A stretch of DNA of 64,000 nt, taken from Bog-473 sp963736525. GTDB lineage: Bacteria > Actinomycetota > Acidimicrobiia > Acidimicrobiales > RAAP-2. The stretch lies in the NCBI GenBank assembly GCA_963736525.1, contig CAVTPF010000013.1:1-64000 (forward strand), read 5' to 3'. Numbering within the stretch: position 1 is the first letter of the stretch; every line of letters begins with the position of its first letter. Under the pieces are notes generated by a model, which worked only from the letters and a program-made list of their open reading frames with translations, searched no databases and had not been told where the DNA came from. The translations under genes were made by a program, and so were the position numbers. Positions 1 through 8,644 of the stretch are shown one piece after another.

Positions 1-192
1 TGTGGCAGGGGTCGTCAGCTAGGGGCAGCCTCCGATGAGGCTATCCACGACCTTCCCGTGAGGTCGAACCGTCACGCCAGCGCCCGCTCGGCTCCGCAGG
101 AGGCCGGAAGTGACCTAAGCCTCTTTGTCCCTAGAACGACCGGTGTTTCCATCGATGGCAGGTGTGGTGAGATCTATGGGGAGGAGGCTCTC

Positions 193-1035
193 GTGCCTGG
201 TGTTTTCGTGGTCACCGATAGTTCTTGCGACTTGGAACAGCACGACATCGACCCGTTCCGTATCGAGATCGTTCCCCTGACGATTCGGTTCGGGAGCGAG
301 GAATTCACTGACCGCCAGGACCTCAGCGTCGATCACTTCTACCAACGAATGGCGGACTCCGAAGACCTCCCGCAGACGGCGTGCCCGTCGCCCGGTGCAT
401 TTGAACAGGCTTTCCGCAACGCAAGAGACGCTGACGCTGAGGCCGTGGTTTGCCTCACTATGTCGAGCGATTTGTCAACGACATTTCAGTCAGCCCTCAC
501 CGCGGCGGCCACATTCGAGGGCCAGCTCGTCGTCCATGTCGTTGACAGCCGGACGGTGTCAAGCGGGCTCGGAACTCTTGTAATCGAAGCCGGCAAAGTA
601 GCCGCCGAGGGGGCCGACGTCGACGCCGTCCTGTGCCGAGTCAGTGATTTCATCCCTCGGACGCATGTGTATGCGGCTCTGAACACCTTGGAGAATCTGA
701 AGAAGGGCGGGCGAATTGGGGGAGCCAAAGCGATGGTGGGGTCGTTGCTATCGATCAAGCCGGTGATCGACCTGAGCGGTGGCGTCGTCCATGAATTTGG
801 TAAGGCGCGGACCCGCAGGAGAGCGCTGCAGATGCTCGATGAAGTCATGCTCACCGCCGGACCTATCGACCACGTGGCGGTGATGCACTGTGGCGCACCG
901 GACATCGATCAGTTCCTCGACCTGATCTCTCCCCATTGTCCTCGAAAGGACCTTCGGATCGGCACGCTGGGTGCCGTTGTGGGCGTGCACGGCGGTGCAC
1001 AGATGATTGGTGTCAGTTGGATTGCCGCAACATAG
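193..1035 (+). CDS. DegV family lipid-binding protein
   Basis: Predicted 280-residue cytosolic DegV protein; the family binds a fatty acid and in some bacteria hands it to fatty-acid kinase for phospholipid synthesis. The N-terminus carries the family signature VTDSSCDL, followed by SSDLSTTFQSA and the ENLKKGGRIGGAKA segment that shapes the acyl pocket. The open frame extends back to 58, but GTG at 193 is preferred because a perfect GAGGAGG ribosome site lies at 181-187 and the protein then starts with the family's usual beta strand and has normal length. No fatty-acid kinase gene is next to it. Confidence 0.9.
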   Translation: MPGVFVVTDSSCDLEQHDIDPFRIEIVPLTIRFGSEEFTDRQDLSVDHFYQRMADSEDLPQTACPSPGAFEQAFRNARDADAEAVVCLTMSSDLSTTFQSALTAAATFEGQLVVHVVDSRTVSSGLGTLVIEAGKVAAEGADVDAVLCRVSDFIPRTHVYAALNTLENLKKGGRIGGAKAMVGSLLSIKPVIDLSGGVVHEFGKARTRRRALQMLDEVMLTAGPIDHVAVMHCGAPDIDQFLDLISPHCPRKDLRIGTLGAVVGVHGGAQMIGVSWIAAT

Positions 1036-1043
1036 GGATCTGA

Positions 1044-1092
1044 GTGCCCCCTATCGCCAATGACGGTGGGACAGTTCGGCACATCGGGGGCA
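1044..1092 (+). repeat. Intergenic 50-bp repeat, forward orientation
   Basis: One of the best copies of the dispersed element. It reads GTGCCCC, then GACGGTGGG, TTCGGCAC and a closing GGGGGCA. It sits between two convergent genes. Confidence 0.7.
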
Positions 1093-1127
1093 GGGGCGTT
1101 GGGGGATAAATCGTGCATTGCTGACCC

Positions 1128-1445
1128 TCAGTCTCCTGCGGGGAAGATGACCTCGTGAAGACTTGGCAAGGCTTCCGCAAGCGCCTCGTGTAATCGATCA
1201 CGTTCTAGCAAGGGAACGTCGAAACGCTCGGGTCCCGTATCGATACCAAGCGTCAAGCTCAGGTTGATGAGGGCTCGGTCATACGCGATCTCAGAGGCAA
1301 TGACTTGGCTCGCATCCCTAGTCGTTCCCGAGCGCCGGATCTCGTCCAAGTCAGCCAGTGCGAGCAAGAAGGTGCCCAGATGATCGTGAGCAGGTGCCGT
1401 GGGAGAACTCGCCATTGAGGTTGCGAGCAGGTCCCTGTACGCCAT
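1128..1445 (-). CDS. Hypothetical protein
   Basis: Not recognised. A 105-residue, mostly helical, Leu/Ala/Glu-rich soluble protein with no signal peptide or membrane segment. The ATG at 1445 is used; an in-frame GTG at 1532 would add 29 residues of low-complexity, arginine- and serine-rich sequence that looks less protein-like. Neither start has a well-spaced ribosome site. It converges on the DegV gene. Amino-acid composition supports coding, but no function can be given. Confidence 0.5.
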   Translation of the reverse strand: MAYRDLLATSMASSPTAPAHDHLGTFLLALADLDEIRRSGTTRDASQVIASEIAYDRALINLSLTLGIDTGPERFDVPLLERDRLHEALAEALPSLHEVIFPAGD

Positions 1446-1648
1446 CTCGTGATCTTGTGACGACTCCCTCTTGGTGACTAGAGACCATGGTCCCGATGTC
1501 CGTGTATGCAAAAGGTCCAGCACCGTGAACACGGAACGAAGCCCTCCCGTTGGGACGAAGGACCCTTCCCGGCGAAGCGCACCTTTGGAACGATTGGACG
1601 TATAGGTGATGCCGACGACCCGGACCTAGAAGAGAGGAGCGCGCCACC

Positions 1649-1672
1649 GTGAAGCACAGGGTCGACCCCTGA
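1649..1672 (+). other. Possible 7-codon leader ORF coupled to the PPOX gene
   Basis: GTG at 1649 opens MKHRVDP and stops at TGA 1670-1672, which overlaps the ATG of the next gene as TGATG. A good ribosome site (AGAGGAG) lies before the mini-ORF, whereas the downstream gene has none of its own. Translational coupling is inferred. Confidence 0.35.
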
Positions 1673-2082
1673 TGAGACGCCGAGAGATTACCCAGGCGGA
1701 GTGTCTCGATCTCTTGGCTCAGGCCAAGGTGGGTCGCGTGGTGGTGGTGCGGGATGCACTGCCCGAGATCATCCCGGTGAGCTATCGGGTAGCCGGTGAG
1801 ACAGTGGTCTTCGGTGTGCACTCGGAGTCGGTCTTCGCCGAGGAACTCGAAGGTACGGTCGTGGCCTTCCAGGTGGACTCCTTTGACGCGAATCGGGAAT
1901 GCGGCTGGCATGTTCGGGCGATCGGAGTGTTCCGTCCGGCCCTGACACCGGATGAGTTAGCCGTTGCCGGTGCCGCCGTCCCGGAACCGTGGACACTCGG
2001 TGAACCTCTCGATCGCGTCTTGCAGATTGAGCTCCAATTCCTGAACGGTTATGTGATCGATGCGGTCGAGATAACCCCGTGA
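1672..2082 (+). CDS. PPOX-fold flavin-binding protein
   Basis: A 136-residue member of the pyridoxamine 5'-phosphate oxidase-like split-barrel superfamily, small single-domain class. Typical features are the N-terminal helix ending ECLDLLAQAKVGRVVV, the IIPVSYRV strand and the VFGVHSES / VAFQVDSFD strands that line the flavin or F420 site, then GWHVRAIG. Substrate cannot be told from sequence; actinobacterial relatives bind FMN or F420. A second, diverged paralogue lies at 3271-3705, so the two may be old duplicates separated by a dodecin gene, another flavin-binding protein. Translation may depend on the preceding mini-ORF. Confidence 0.85.
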   Translation: MRRREITQAECLDLLAQAKVGRVVVVRDALPEIIPVSYRVAGETVVFGVHSESVFAEELEGTVVAFQVDSFDANRECGWHVRAIGVFRPALTPDELAVAGAAVPEPWTLGEPLDRVLQIELQFLNGYVIDAVEITP

Positions 2083-2125
2083 GATCTGGCACCGCGATCT
2101 CTACTGGACTTTCACGCTTGAAGTT

Positions 2126-2527
2126 CTAATCGGTGTCCTCCCAGAACTCATCGAATTGGTAAGTATCGGCCTGGTAGACGGTCACCTCAGTGATCTTTGA
2201 GTGATGGACCTCGAAGTCGACCGCTGCGATAACGTCCAAGACGTTGGTGCCCCTTCTCGCCGTCTCCCTTTGGAAGACCACGGCCCGCTCCGGCTCACTC
2301 ACCACTTCCAGAATCTCGATGTTAAACGTCCCACCGCTCTGTTCCTTCAGACGCCGAAGGAAACCAAGCACGGCCTCCGGGCCTTTGTAGTCACCGGCGA
2401 GGCTGCTTCGTCCTGGCTCATGCCACACGACGTCCTGAGCCATGACTGTGCCCAAGAGATCCAGGTCGCCCGACTCGAAATCCTGGTACGCCCGTCGGAC
2501 TAATGATTCGTATGCGTTCTCCACCAT
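2126..2527 (-). CDS. SnoaL-like / NTF2-fold protein
   Basis: A 133-residue protein of the nuclear-transport-factor-2-like fold. The helix VRRAYQDFESGDLDLL followed by DVVWHEPG, GDYKGPEAVLGFLRRL and a terminal set of beta strands is the usual SnoaL-like pattern. Members include polyketide cyclases, dehydratases and many proteins of unknown role, so the chemistry here is open. ATG at 2527 has a GGAGG ribosome site six bases upstream. It is divergent from the dodecin gene, with a repeat copy between them. Confidence 0.8.
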   Translation of the reverse strand: MVENAYESLVRRAYQDFESGDLDLLGTVMAQDVVWHEPGRSSLAGDYKGPEAVLGFLRRLKEQSGGTFNIEILEVVSEPERAVVFQRETARRGTNVLDVIAAVDFEVHHSKITEVTVYQADTYQFDEFWEDTD

Positions 2528-2706
2528 TACATGCCTCCGACTTCACTTGCTATCACCCACCTTCGGCTCGCTCCCATGAAAGGCCAAGAGGCGAAGGTCC
2601 CAATCCGTTCCACAGAATCTGGATGACTCATCGGAACTGAAACGACGCGACGCGGGGTGATGTGGGCCTCGTCTGTCTACGGATGGCGGTTGCGATCCTG
2701 AGGGCG

Positions 2707-2744
2707 GGTACCCCTTACGCCGGGCTGGTGGAACACCCTCCCAG
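2707..2744 (+). repeat. Intergenic repeat, forward orientation, diverged
   Basis: Reads GGTACCCC, TTACGCCGGG and GGTGGAACAC in the forward sense. It lies in the divergent intergenic region before the dodecin gene. Confidence 0.5.
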
Positions 2745-2862
2745 ATTGAGGATCGTAGGATCAAGGACACAGAAAGACAATCCGAGCTGGCACAAGGCAA
2801 TGGTGCGCAGACACTCAGCGAGACCTAATCTCCCGGCAACCCACATGGGAGGGGAGACAAGC

Positions 2863-3078
2863 ATGGCTGAAAGCGTTTACAAGGTCATTGAACTCGTCGG
2901 CACTAGTGAGGAATCCTGGGAGAAGGCTGCAAGCGCAGCCGTCCAGCAGGCCTCTGGAAGTCTTCGTGACCTTCGCATTGCCGAAGTGGTCGAACTCGAC
3001 CTCCAGATCGAGGACGGCCGTGTGAAGACCTACCGAGCCAAGGTCAAGGTGTCCTTCAAGCTGCGGCCTCGGCCATGA
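2863..3078 (+). CDS. Dodecin family flavin-storage protein
   Basis: A 71-residue dodecin. These small proteins assemble into hollow dodecamers that bind and store riboflavin, FMN or FAD in the cytosol. The sequence shows the expected VYKVIELVGTS start, the ESWEKAASAAVQQAS helix and the RIAEVVELDLQIEDG strand pair, and ends with a VKVSFKLR strand, at the family's usual length. ATG at 2863 follows a strong GGAGGGGAG site. Its position between two PPOX-fold genes hints at a small flavin-related neighbourhood; operon membership is inferred only. Confidence 0.93.
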   Translation: MAESVYKVIELVGTSEESWEKAASAAVQQASGSLRDLRIAEVVELDLQIEDGRVKTYRAKVKVSFKLRPRP

Positions 3079-3148
3079 TGACAGGACCACAAGTGTTCGG
3101 TAGGTAGGTGGCTGACCAACTGTCTGCGTGGGCCAGCTCAGTCTGGCG

Positions 3149-3189
3149 GATGCCCAGTACGCCGGGTTCGGGTGCCCCCATAGGGGTTA
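3149..3189 (+). repeat. Intergenic 50-bp repeat, forward orientation
   Basis: Contains ATGCCCAGTACGCCGGG followed by GGGTGCCCCCATAGGGG. It lies between two forward-strand genes. Confidence 0.65.
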
Positions 3190-3270
3190 CGTCCCCCTGG
3201 ATGACGTCCCAGTGGTAACAGGGTCCTTGGACTCTTGAATGTCATAGTCGAACGTCCGTACGCTCTGACC

Positions 3271-3705
3271 ATGCCCCGGCGAATCCTCGAAGAGCTCTCA
3301 TGGGATGAGTGCTTTGTGTTGCTCAAACAACAGGTCGTGGGTCGGCTCGTCTATCAAGACGAACTGGGACCAGCCGCAGTCCCGGTCAACTATGCCGTGG
3401 CTGGAAATACCATCGTCTTCCGTTCTGAGGCAGGTTCGAAAGTGCGCGGACTTCAAGAACGGGATATCGCCTTTCAAGTTGATCACATAGATACGGTCAG
3501 CCACTCAGGATGGAGCGTTCTGATTCGTGGTGCCGCTGAAGTCGTCGAGTTCGAGCGCCTGTCGGAACTCATTCGACAGATCGACGACGTTGTGCCGCAA
3601 CCCTGGAAGAAGGGGATTCACAACATATGGGTCGTGATCACTCCGAAGGCCGTGAGCGGACGGCGCTTGGCAGACTTCGCCTCTGAAGAGTTTTGGCTCT
3701 TCTGA
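3271..3705 (+). CDS. PPOX-fold flavin-binding protein
   Basis: A second pyridoxamine 5'-phosphate oxidase-like split-barrel protein, 144 residues from ATG 3271. The WDECFVLLKQQVVGRLVY helix-strand, AAVPVNYAV, FRSEAGSKVRGL and IAFQVDHID strands align with the paralogue at 1672-2082. The frame extends back to a TTG at 3235, which would add twelve residues; the ATG start matches the paralogue better, though no clear ribosome site is visible for either. Cofactor and substrate are unknown. Confidence 0.8.
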   Translation: MPRRILEELSWDECFVLLKQQVVGRLVYQDELGPAAVPVNYAVAGNTIVFRSEAGSKVRGLQERDIAFQVDHIDTVSHSGWSVLIRGAAEVVEFERLSELIRQIDDVVPQPWKKGIHNIWVVITPKAVSGRRLADFASEEFWLF

Positions 3706-4123
3706 GTTGAGGCAGCTTTCTCATCTTGGCTCAACAAGCGGCCGTCCACGGGGTGCCCCACTTCGCCGGGACGGTGGCCATCAGCATCAGCGTTGCTGAG
3801 CTGCGTCTAGGGTGCGTGCCTGCGGCCAGCCTCGTCTATCTGTATATCGGGCAGATCCCTGCAGCAGCACTCGGGATCGCTACAACGCTCAACCACATGT
3901 CCCGCGTCTACGAGACATCCGCACTCTGCGCAGCGCATCTCCATCAGAGACCTACCGACTCGGCTGCAATGGTTGTGCCCATGTCGATCACGGGTACTGG
4001 ATCTGACGGCGGTCTTGACCGATCCTCATACGCCTCTATCTTCGCCCAGGCGCGGCAGCCCGGCTAAAGGGCGCCCCCGACCGCCGGGCGGGGGTGTCAC
4101 CCTGCGGCACCTTCGAGCAAGGG
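3706..4123. other. Gene-free stretch with two repeat copies
   Basis: About 420 bases between convergent genes. An open frame at 3726-4067 starts from TTG, has no ribosome site and runs through a repeat copy, so it is not called. Forward-orientation repeat copies are at 3751-3780 and 4071-4110. Nothing else was recognised. Confidence 0.5.
3751..3780 (+). repeat. Intergenic repeat, forward orientation, partial
   Basis: Reads GGGTGCCCCACTTCGCCGGG then ACGGTGG, the left two thirds of the element. Confidence 0.6.
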
Positions 4124-4795
4124 CTAACCCGCTCCGATGGCCTGCGCGATCAGGACCACCCCAAAGATCAGGAATAGAACCGACATGACTGCTGCGTTGT
4201 TCTGACCGAGCCAGGCTTTCCATCCGTCCAGAACCTCGTGCGACCGATCTCCGAGAAAGACTGTCACCAGAATCGGGGCCGCCACACCCAGTGCGGCAAC
4301 GAAGACGTAGATGGCGATCGCTCCAACCTGTTGACCACTTGAGAGCGAAACGGATGCGATGGTCACTGCGGCGGCGAGACCCACGACCACGTTCTTTGGA
4401 TTGCCCGCACCCAGTGCCAGACCCGCACCCAATGACTTTCCCCGTCTAAACGCGGTGATCCCGTCCATCCACTTCGGCATCGCACCATCCTCACCAGTTC
4501 GAGGCCGACCACGGAACTTTCGGACCGCCGCCACCACGAGGTACACACCGAGGGCCAGCTTCAACACCGCCACCCAGGTCGAATGGCCAGAGCTAGGGGA
4601 AAGGTTGACCGCTTCTGCGATTGCGACACATGCAATAAGCACAGCAGCAACACCTGCAATGAACCCGGCCAGAAAACATGACGCATTGACCAGGGGTCTC
4701 TTCGTAAACAGCAAGAGGATGACGGGAATGACGTTAATCGGCGAGATGGTCACCACTAATGCCAGCGGGAGTATCTCCGCCACCACGACCTTCAC
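4124..4795 (-). CDS. GAP/Sap-type integral membrane protein
   Basis: A 223-residue membrane protein resembling the GAP family that includes the mycobacterial sulfolipid-addressing protein Sap; members are thought to move lipids or small molecules across the membrane. About six hydrophobic segments are visible. The first contains VTISPINVIPVILLLF, and a central loop (RTGEDGAMPKWMDGITAFRR) precedes the GAGNPKNVVV motif characteristic of the family. GTG at 4795 follows a GAGGGGAG ribosome site. The cargo cannot be assigned from sequence and no glycolipid synthesis genes adjoin it. Confidence 0.8.
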   Translation of the reverse strand: MKVVVAEILPLALVVTISPINVIPVILLLFTKRPLVNASCFLAGFIAGVAAVLIACVAIAEAVNLSPSSGHSTWVAVLKLALGVYLVVAAVRKFRGRPRTGEDGAMPKWMDGITAFRRGKSLGAGLALGAGNPKNVVVGLAAAVTIASVSLSSGQQVGAIAIYVFVAALGVAAPILVTVFLGDRSHEVLDGWKAWLGQNNAAVMSVLFLIFGVVLIAQAIGAG

Positions 4796-4869
4796 CGATT
4801 GCTCCCCTCAAGTCCGTGCGAGGCGAAGCTAATCGCCTGAGGACTCCACCGGGGGCCAGCCTCTCATTC

Positions 4870-4910
4870 AGATGCCCAGTTCGCCGGGACCGGGACACCA
4901 ACCCCCGGAT
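4870..4910 (+). repeat. Intergenic repeat, forward orientation
   Basis: Contains AGATGCCCAGTTCGCCGGG and GGGACACCAACCCCC. Forward polarity although both flanking genes are on the reverse strand. Confidence 0.6.
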
Positions 4911-5005
4911 ACGGTCACCCCGTGGACCACCACGACAACGCCTTCTTCGCCCCGGGCCGATGGTTCCGCTTCGTCAATGGTTCCGGTGGCAAGCGCGCCC
5001 AACCC

Positions 5006-5290
5006 TCAGAGCAAGGATTCGACCATCGAGACGTTGTGACGGTCCGGACCAAGTCCGTCTTGCACGAGGCTTCGAAAGCTGCGGACTCCCTCACGGTCGA
5101 ACGGCAGGCCGGTGTGGCGCTCCCTGCCGATGGCAATCTCGATGAAGATCACGTCTCCCCAACCATGGCGAATCGTGACACCGGTCACGACCCCAGGACC
5201 TGCCTCTGGCGCCGCATCGGCAATGGCCCGCAGAACTGTTTTGGAAATATCTGCGGCGAGTAAAGCCATTCCTCCTATCGTTGTTGACAA
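5006..5290 (-). CDS. Hypothetical small protein
   Basis: Not recognised. Up to 94 residues, soluble, with a plausible alpha/beta composition (LLAADISKTVLRAIADAA followed by VVTGVTIRHGWGDVIFIEIAI). The start is unclear. TTG at 5290 gives the longest frame, while ATG at 5269 lies almost on top of an AGGAGG site that would be too close. It is placed in a repeat-containing region with no functional context. Confidence 0.5.
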   Translation of the reverse strand: MSTTIGGMALLAADISKTVLRAIADAAPEAGPGVVTGVTIRHGWGDVIFIEIAIGRERHTGLPFDREGVRSFRSLVQDGLGPDRHNVSMVESLL

Positions 5291-5942
5291 GTCCGACCTC
5301 TCTCAGGGCCAAACGTCCCGAATTGGACCATTTATGCCTCGAACATCTGGCGTCCGGGGGTATCCCCGTGCGCCGGGTAGGGGTGACACTTCGGCACCCT
5401 GGGGCTACCCGTCGGCCCGAAGCCGGGCGCACGTTATGGGCGACCCCGACGGAGCGGCAGAAGCCGGACGGGTGCGACTGGCGCCGTGTCCTCGGTCACG
5501 ATCTGGCATCCAATGGCTCGATGTTCGGCAATTCCGAAAGGCGCTGGATGGGACCTGGTGCTCGCGACTATTGCCCGCCCAGGAGCGCCCTTTCTGGACC
5601 GTCCCCGCGCCGGGCCCGGACGACGCATAGCCCCGATGGCACGTCCGACGGACGGCCTTAGATGTCCGACTGCCCCTGCCTCCGAACGAAGCGGGCACTT
5701 CGGGGCTAGGAGTATGACGATTTATTTGCATGCGGCGACGGCGGTGTTCTCCACAGTCCTCCACGATCGCCGTAGAGGCGCTAAAGACACGCGAGCTGAC
5801 GAATATGACCACGTTTGACAGCGGTTGCCGACGGGCCGCCGGTAAATCAACAGTCTCCTAGTCACCTGTTGCCCTCGCGGCAGCATCGTCAAGGGTCGTC
5901 ACAGAGCGCTAGATGTGCCCCGCTGATACGACGCAGGAAGGC
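5291..5942. other. Gene-free 650-bp stretch
   Basis: Several overlapping open frames exist on both strands but none has protein-like composition plus a ribosome site. A clear forward repeat copy lies at 5359-5410 and a fragment (CGGGCACTTCGGGG) near 5690. No RNA gene was recognised. Confidence 0.5.
5359..5410 (+). repeat. Intergenic 50-bp repeat, forward orientation
   Basis: Contains GTATCCCCGTGCGCCGGG, GGGGTGACACTTCGGCACC and a closing GGGGCTACC. Confidence 0.7.
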
Positions 5943-6719
5943 TCAATCTGTGCGACTGATGTGCGCCAATCCTTCGTCAATCGCGAACTGGACGAGCTGC
6001 GCGCGAGTCCGAAGTCCGAGCCTTTTGCGGAGCTGTGAGCGTTCCGACTCCACTGTGCGGAGCGACACGCCGAGGAGACCCGCTATTTCCGTATTCCTAT
6101 AGCCAACGGCAAGGAGCCGCAGCACTTCGGTCTCCCGACGCGTCAGGCGGTCGTCTTCCGCCACGAGCCGGGTGGTGGCAGCTGGAGAACTGGTCGATTC
6201 CTGCGGGGCATTGCGCTCTGGGACTGCTACACGGTCGAGCGCTTGCGCTGCAAGACGGGCTATGAGGTCGAGCCGGCTGACTTGATCCACCGAGAATGAC
6301 TGTGGACTGTCCCAGGCGAACCCCGCCGCGCCGAGGGGAGTGCCGTTCGCTGCGTGTAGAGGCAGTGAGGCGGTCGCCATCAACGATGCCGCCAGCATGT
6401 CGGCCGACAGATTGGGATAGCGCTCGCCGATCACTTGAGGTGAACCGAGGAGGATGGGCCGCCCCGTCAGCATGGCTTCACAGGACGGAGTCTGGGCGCT
6501 GAGGGGGAATTCGTCCCATCGATCGGCAATGTCCTGATCGAGCGGCGAGCCACGTGCGACCCGGACCCAGTCGTTGTCGGCATCGAGCAGTGCCAAGTGG
6601 GAGAACGACGCATCTGCCGCGTCCGAACCGACCTCGGCGACTGCGAGGGCGACATCCCTAGGAGTCCTTGCCTCCGCCAGCGCGCTCATCCAGCGCCAGA
6701 GATCGTCTTCGGACGCCAT
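5943..6719 (-). CDS. GAF-LuxR transcriptional regulator
   Basis: A 258-residue regulator with an N-terminal GAF-like sensory domain (about residues 10-165) and a C-terminal LuxR/FixJ-type helix-turn-helix. The HTH is clear: LTRRETEVLRLLAVGYRNTE, then LGVSLRTVESERSQLRKRLG. No receiver domain is present, so it probably responds to a bound small molecule rather than to phosphorylation. ATG at 6719 has a GTGAGG site; GTG at 6737 is an alternative six residues upstream. It is divergently transcribed from a STAS protein and a GAF histidine kinase, suggesting a shared signalling locus. Confidence 0.88.
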   Translation of the reverse strand: MASEDDLWRWMSALAEARTPRDVALAVAEVGSDAADASFSHLALLDADNDWVRVARGSPLDQDIADRWDEFPLSAQTPSCEAMLTGRPILLGSPQVIGERYPNLSADMLAASLMATASLPLHAANGTPLGAAGFAWDSPQSFSVDQVSRLDLIARLAAQALDRVAVPERNAPQESTSSPAATTRLVAEDDRLTRRETEVLRLLAVGYRNTEIAGLLGVSLRTVESERSQLRKRLGLRTRAQLVQFAIDEGLAHISRTD

Positions 6720-6737
6720 GTGCCTCACCAGCCTCAC

Positions 6738-6950
6738 CAGTCGGGCCCCGGCGCCAGAAGAGCGGTTTTTCCCGGTGCCTCAGCGTGTGCCACGGGCTGA
6801 CCATCTGAATCCAAGAGCCTATTGCAGGCGTAGGCAGCTACACGTAGGGTTGCGGGAAAACCGCAACAAGGCGCAGCGCAAGTAGCGCTCCGTGCACATC
6901 CAGTCGCCCGAGGGTTGGGGCTCGCTCCTACGGCCGAGAAGGGAGGGCAG
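6738..6950. promoter_or_regulatory. Divergent intergenic region of the signalling block
   Basis: About 210 bases between the outward-facing regulator and STAS genes, so promoters for both are expected here. I could not identify a convincing -35/-10 pair or operator. Confidence 0.35.
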
Positions 6951-7487
6951 ATGGTGGAGGCAGCGGGTCGTTGCGCTGATCGGGTCGAGCAGCAGTCGGC
7001 TGGATTGCAAGAGGCCGCCCACGACCCGTATCCCTCTGAGCGCTCTGGGGTGGGGACCGACGAGGATGGAAGCGACGGACTAGTCCGGCTTTCGGTTGTG
7101 CTTGAGACGGCCGCCCACGAGGCAGCGCTGATTTTGAGCGGGAGGCTCGATGTTGGCTCCCTCGTCGCCTTCGAGGTCGCCGTCGAGCAGCTCGCCCTTA
7201 CGGCCCTGCCGTCGGTGCGTATCGACGTGCGTACCCTGACCGCTGTGGATCGGACCGGCCTGCGTTCTCTGAGGGCGTTCGGCCGGTGGGCCCGGGGTCG
7301 GGGAATGACCCTCAGGGTCGAGACTGGGGGTACCTCGGGTTGCTCAGCCCTGGGTCTCGTCTTGGGCGTGGCGCTTAGCGAGATGAGCCTCGCCGAGCAC
7401 ATGGCCTGCCCCATTGTTCCCGTGGTCCCCTCACGACCTCGGCGCGCGAGTGTGGATGAGCAGGCGCTCGCCTCCTGGGGGGCATGA
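6951..7487 (+). CDS. STAS-domain protein
   Basis: A 178-residue protein with a STAS fold (anti-sigma-factor antagonist type) at about residues 45-145. The LSGRLDVGSLVAFEVAVEQL strand-helix and the DVRTLTAVDRTGLRSLRAF segment correspond to the usual DLSGVTFIDSSGL motif; here the phosphorylatable Ser position reads Thr (VDRTGLRSL). ATG 6951 follows GGGAGGG. The stop lies four bases before the histidine-kinase start, implying co-translation. A role in coupling the kinase to an output is inferred; no partner anti-sigma factor is visible. Confidence 0.75.
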   Translation: MVEAAGRCADRVEQQSAGLQEAAHDPYPSERSGVGTDEDGSDGLVRLSVVLETAAHEAALILSGRLDVGSLVAFEVAVEQLALTALPSVRIDVRTLTAVDRTGLRSLRAFGRWARGRGMTLRVETGGTSGCSALGLVLGVALSEMSLAEHMACPIVPVVPSRPRRASVDEQALASWGA

Positions 7488-7491
7488 CTCG

Positions 7492-8616
7492 ATGTCCCAT
7501 CACACGATCGAAGACCCCGCCATGCTGCGGCGGGTGCTCGATGCGGTGCTGCTCATCGAGGCCGACCTCGAGCTCCCGGTCCTGTTGCGCCATGTGACTG
7601 AGGAAGCATGCGCCATGACCGGTGCCCGCTACGGCGCGCTCGGAGTCCTCGACGAAACCCGTACCTGCCTGGCCGAGTTCATCACGGTCGGCCTCGAGCC
7701 CGACCAGGAGGAGGCGATCGGAGCACGGCCGAGTGGCCGAGGGGTCTTGGGTCTTCTCGTGACGAACCCCGAGCCACTGCGCCTTTCGGACCTGACGGCG
7801 CACGGGGACAGCTTCGGGTTCCCGACCGGTCATCCGCCGATGACGTCCTTCCTGGGCGTCTCGATCAAGGTGCGCGACGAGGTCTTCGGCAACCTCTACC
7901 TGACCGACAAGGTCGGATGGAGCGAGTTCACCCGTGAGGACGAATCACTGGTCACGTCCCTGGCCATCGCGGCGGGCATCGCCATCGAGAACGCTCGGTT
8001 GCATCGTCTGGTGCAAGAGCACGCCGTCTCGGACGACAGAGAACGGGTTGCCCGCGACCTGCACGACACGGTCATTCAGACGCTCTATGGCGCGGGTCTC
8101 TCGATCCAAGGGATAGCCGGTGTTGTTCGGTCGGACGTGTCGGACCAGCTCGGAGCTGTCGCCTCGACCATTGACGACGCGATCAGCCAACTGCGCGCCA
8201 CCATTTACGAGTTGGGACTGACGGGCGGTGAACTCGGCATCCGGGCTCGGATCATCTCGCTCTTGCGCCAACTCACCGTCGTCGCCGGCTTCGAGGTGCA
8301 CAGCTCGTTTTGCGGCCCGGTGGACTCGACCATCTCCAATGCGATCGCCGAGCATCTCCTGGCCACGGTCCGAGAGGCGGTCACCAACGTCGGCCGCCAT
8401 GCTCGGGCCACTCAGGCCAGCGTCCGACTCAGCGTGGCCAGCGACGAGTGTCTGCTGCAGGTCACCGACAATGGGCGAGGGCTGGGACCGCGCGAAAGCA
8501 AAGAGGGCGGATTGGGACTGACCAACATGCGCCGTAGGGCCGAAAAGCTCGGCGGGCGCTTCGAGGTTATGAGCCAAGGCGGAGGAACGGTGCTCACATG
8601 GCGCGTGCCACTTTGA
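7492..8616 (+). CDS. GAF sensor histidine kinase (NarL/DevS type)
   Basis: A 374-residue cytosolic kinase with one GAF domain (about residues 20-170), a HisKA_3 dimerisation domain and a HATPase_c domain. The phosphoacceptor His is in DDRERVARDLHDTVIQ at about residue 191. The N box is REAVTNVGRHA, G1 is DNGRGLGPR and G2 is GGLGLTNMRRRAE. The architecture matches DevS/DosT-like kinases with one GAF domain instead of two; heme binding cannot be judged. It begins four bases after the STAS stop. No receiver-domain regulator is adjacent; the divergent GAF-LuxR protein lacks one. Confidence 0.92.
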   Translation: MSHHTIEDPAMLRRVLDAVLLIEADLELPVLLRHVTEEACAMTGARYGALGVLDETRTCLAEFITVGLEPDQEEAIGARPSGRGVLGLLVTNPEPLRLSDLTAHGDSFGFPTGHPPMTSFLGVSIKVRDEVFGNLYLTDKVGWSEFTREDESLVTSLAIAAGIAIENARLHRLVQEHAVSDDRERVARDLHDTVIQTLYGAGLSIQGIAGVVRSDVSDQLGAVASTIDDAISQLRATIYELGLTGGELGIRARIISLLRQLTVVAGFEVHSSFCGPVDSTISNAIAEHLLATVREAVTNVGRHARATQASVRLSVASDECLLQVTDNGRGLGPRESKEGGLGLTNMRRRAEKLGGRFEVMSQGGGTVLTWRVPL

Positions 8617-8644
8617 GCTATCCGATCCCCCGGGGTGAGATTTG

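Noticed and set aside
3726..4067. 113-residue open frame after the second PPOX gene
   Set aside because: TTG start without a ribosome site, running through a repeat copy; no family resemblance.
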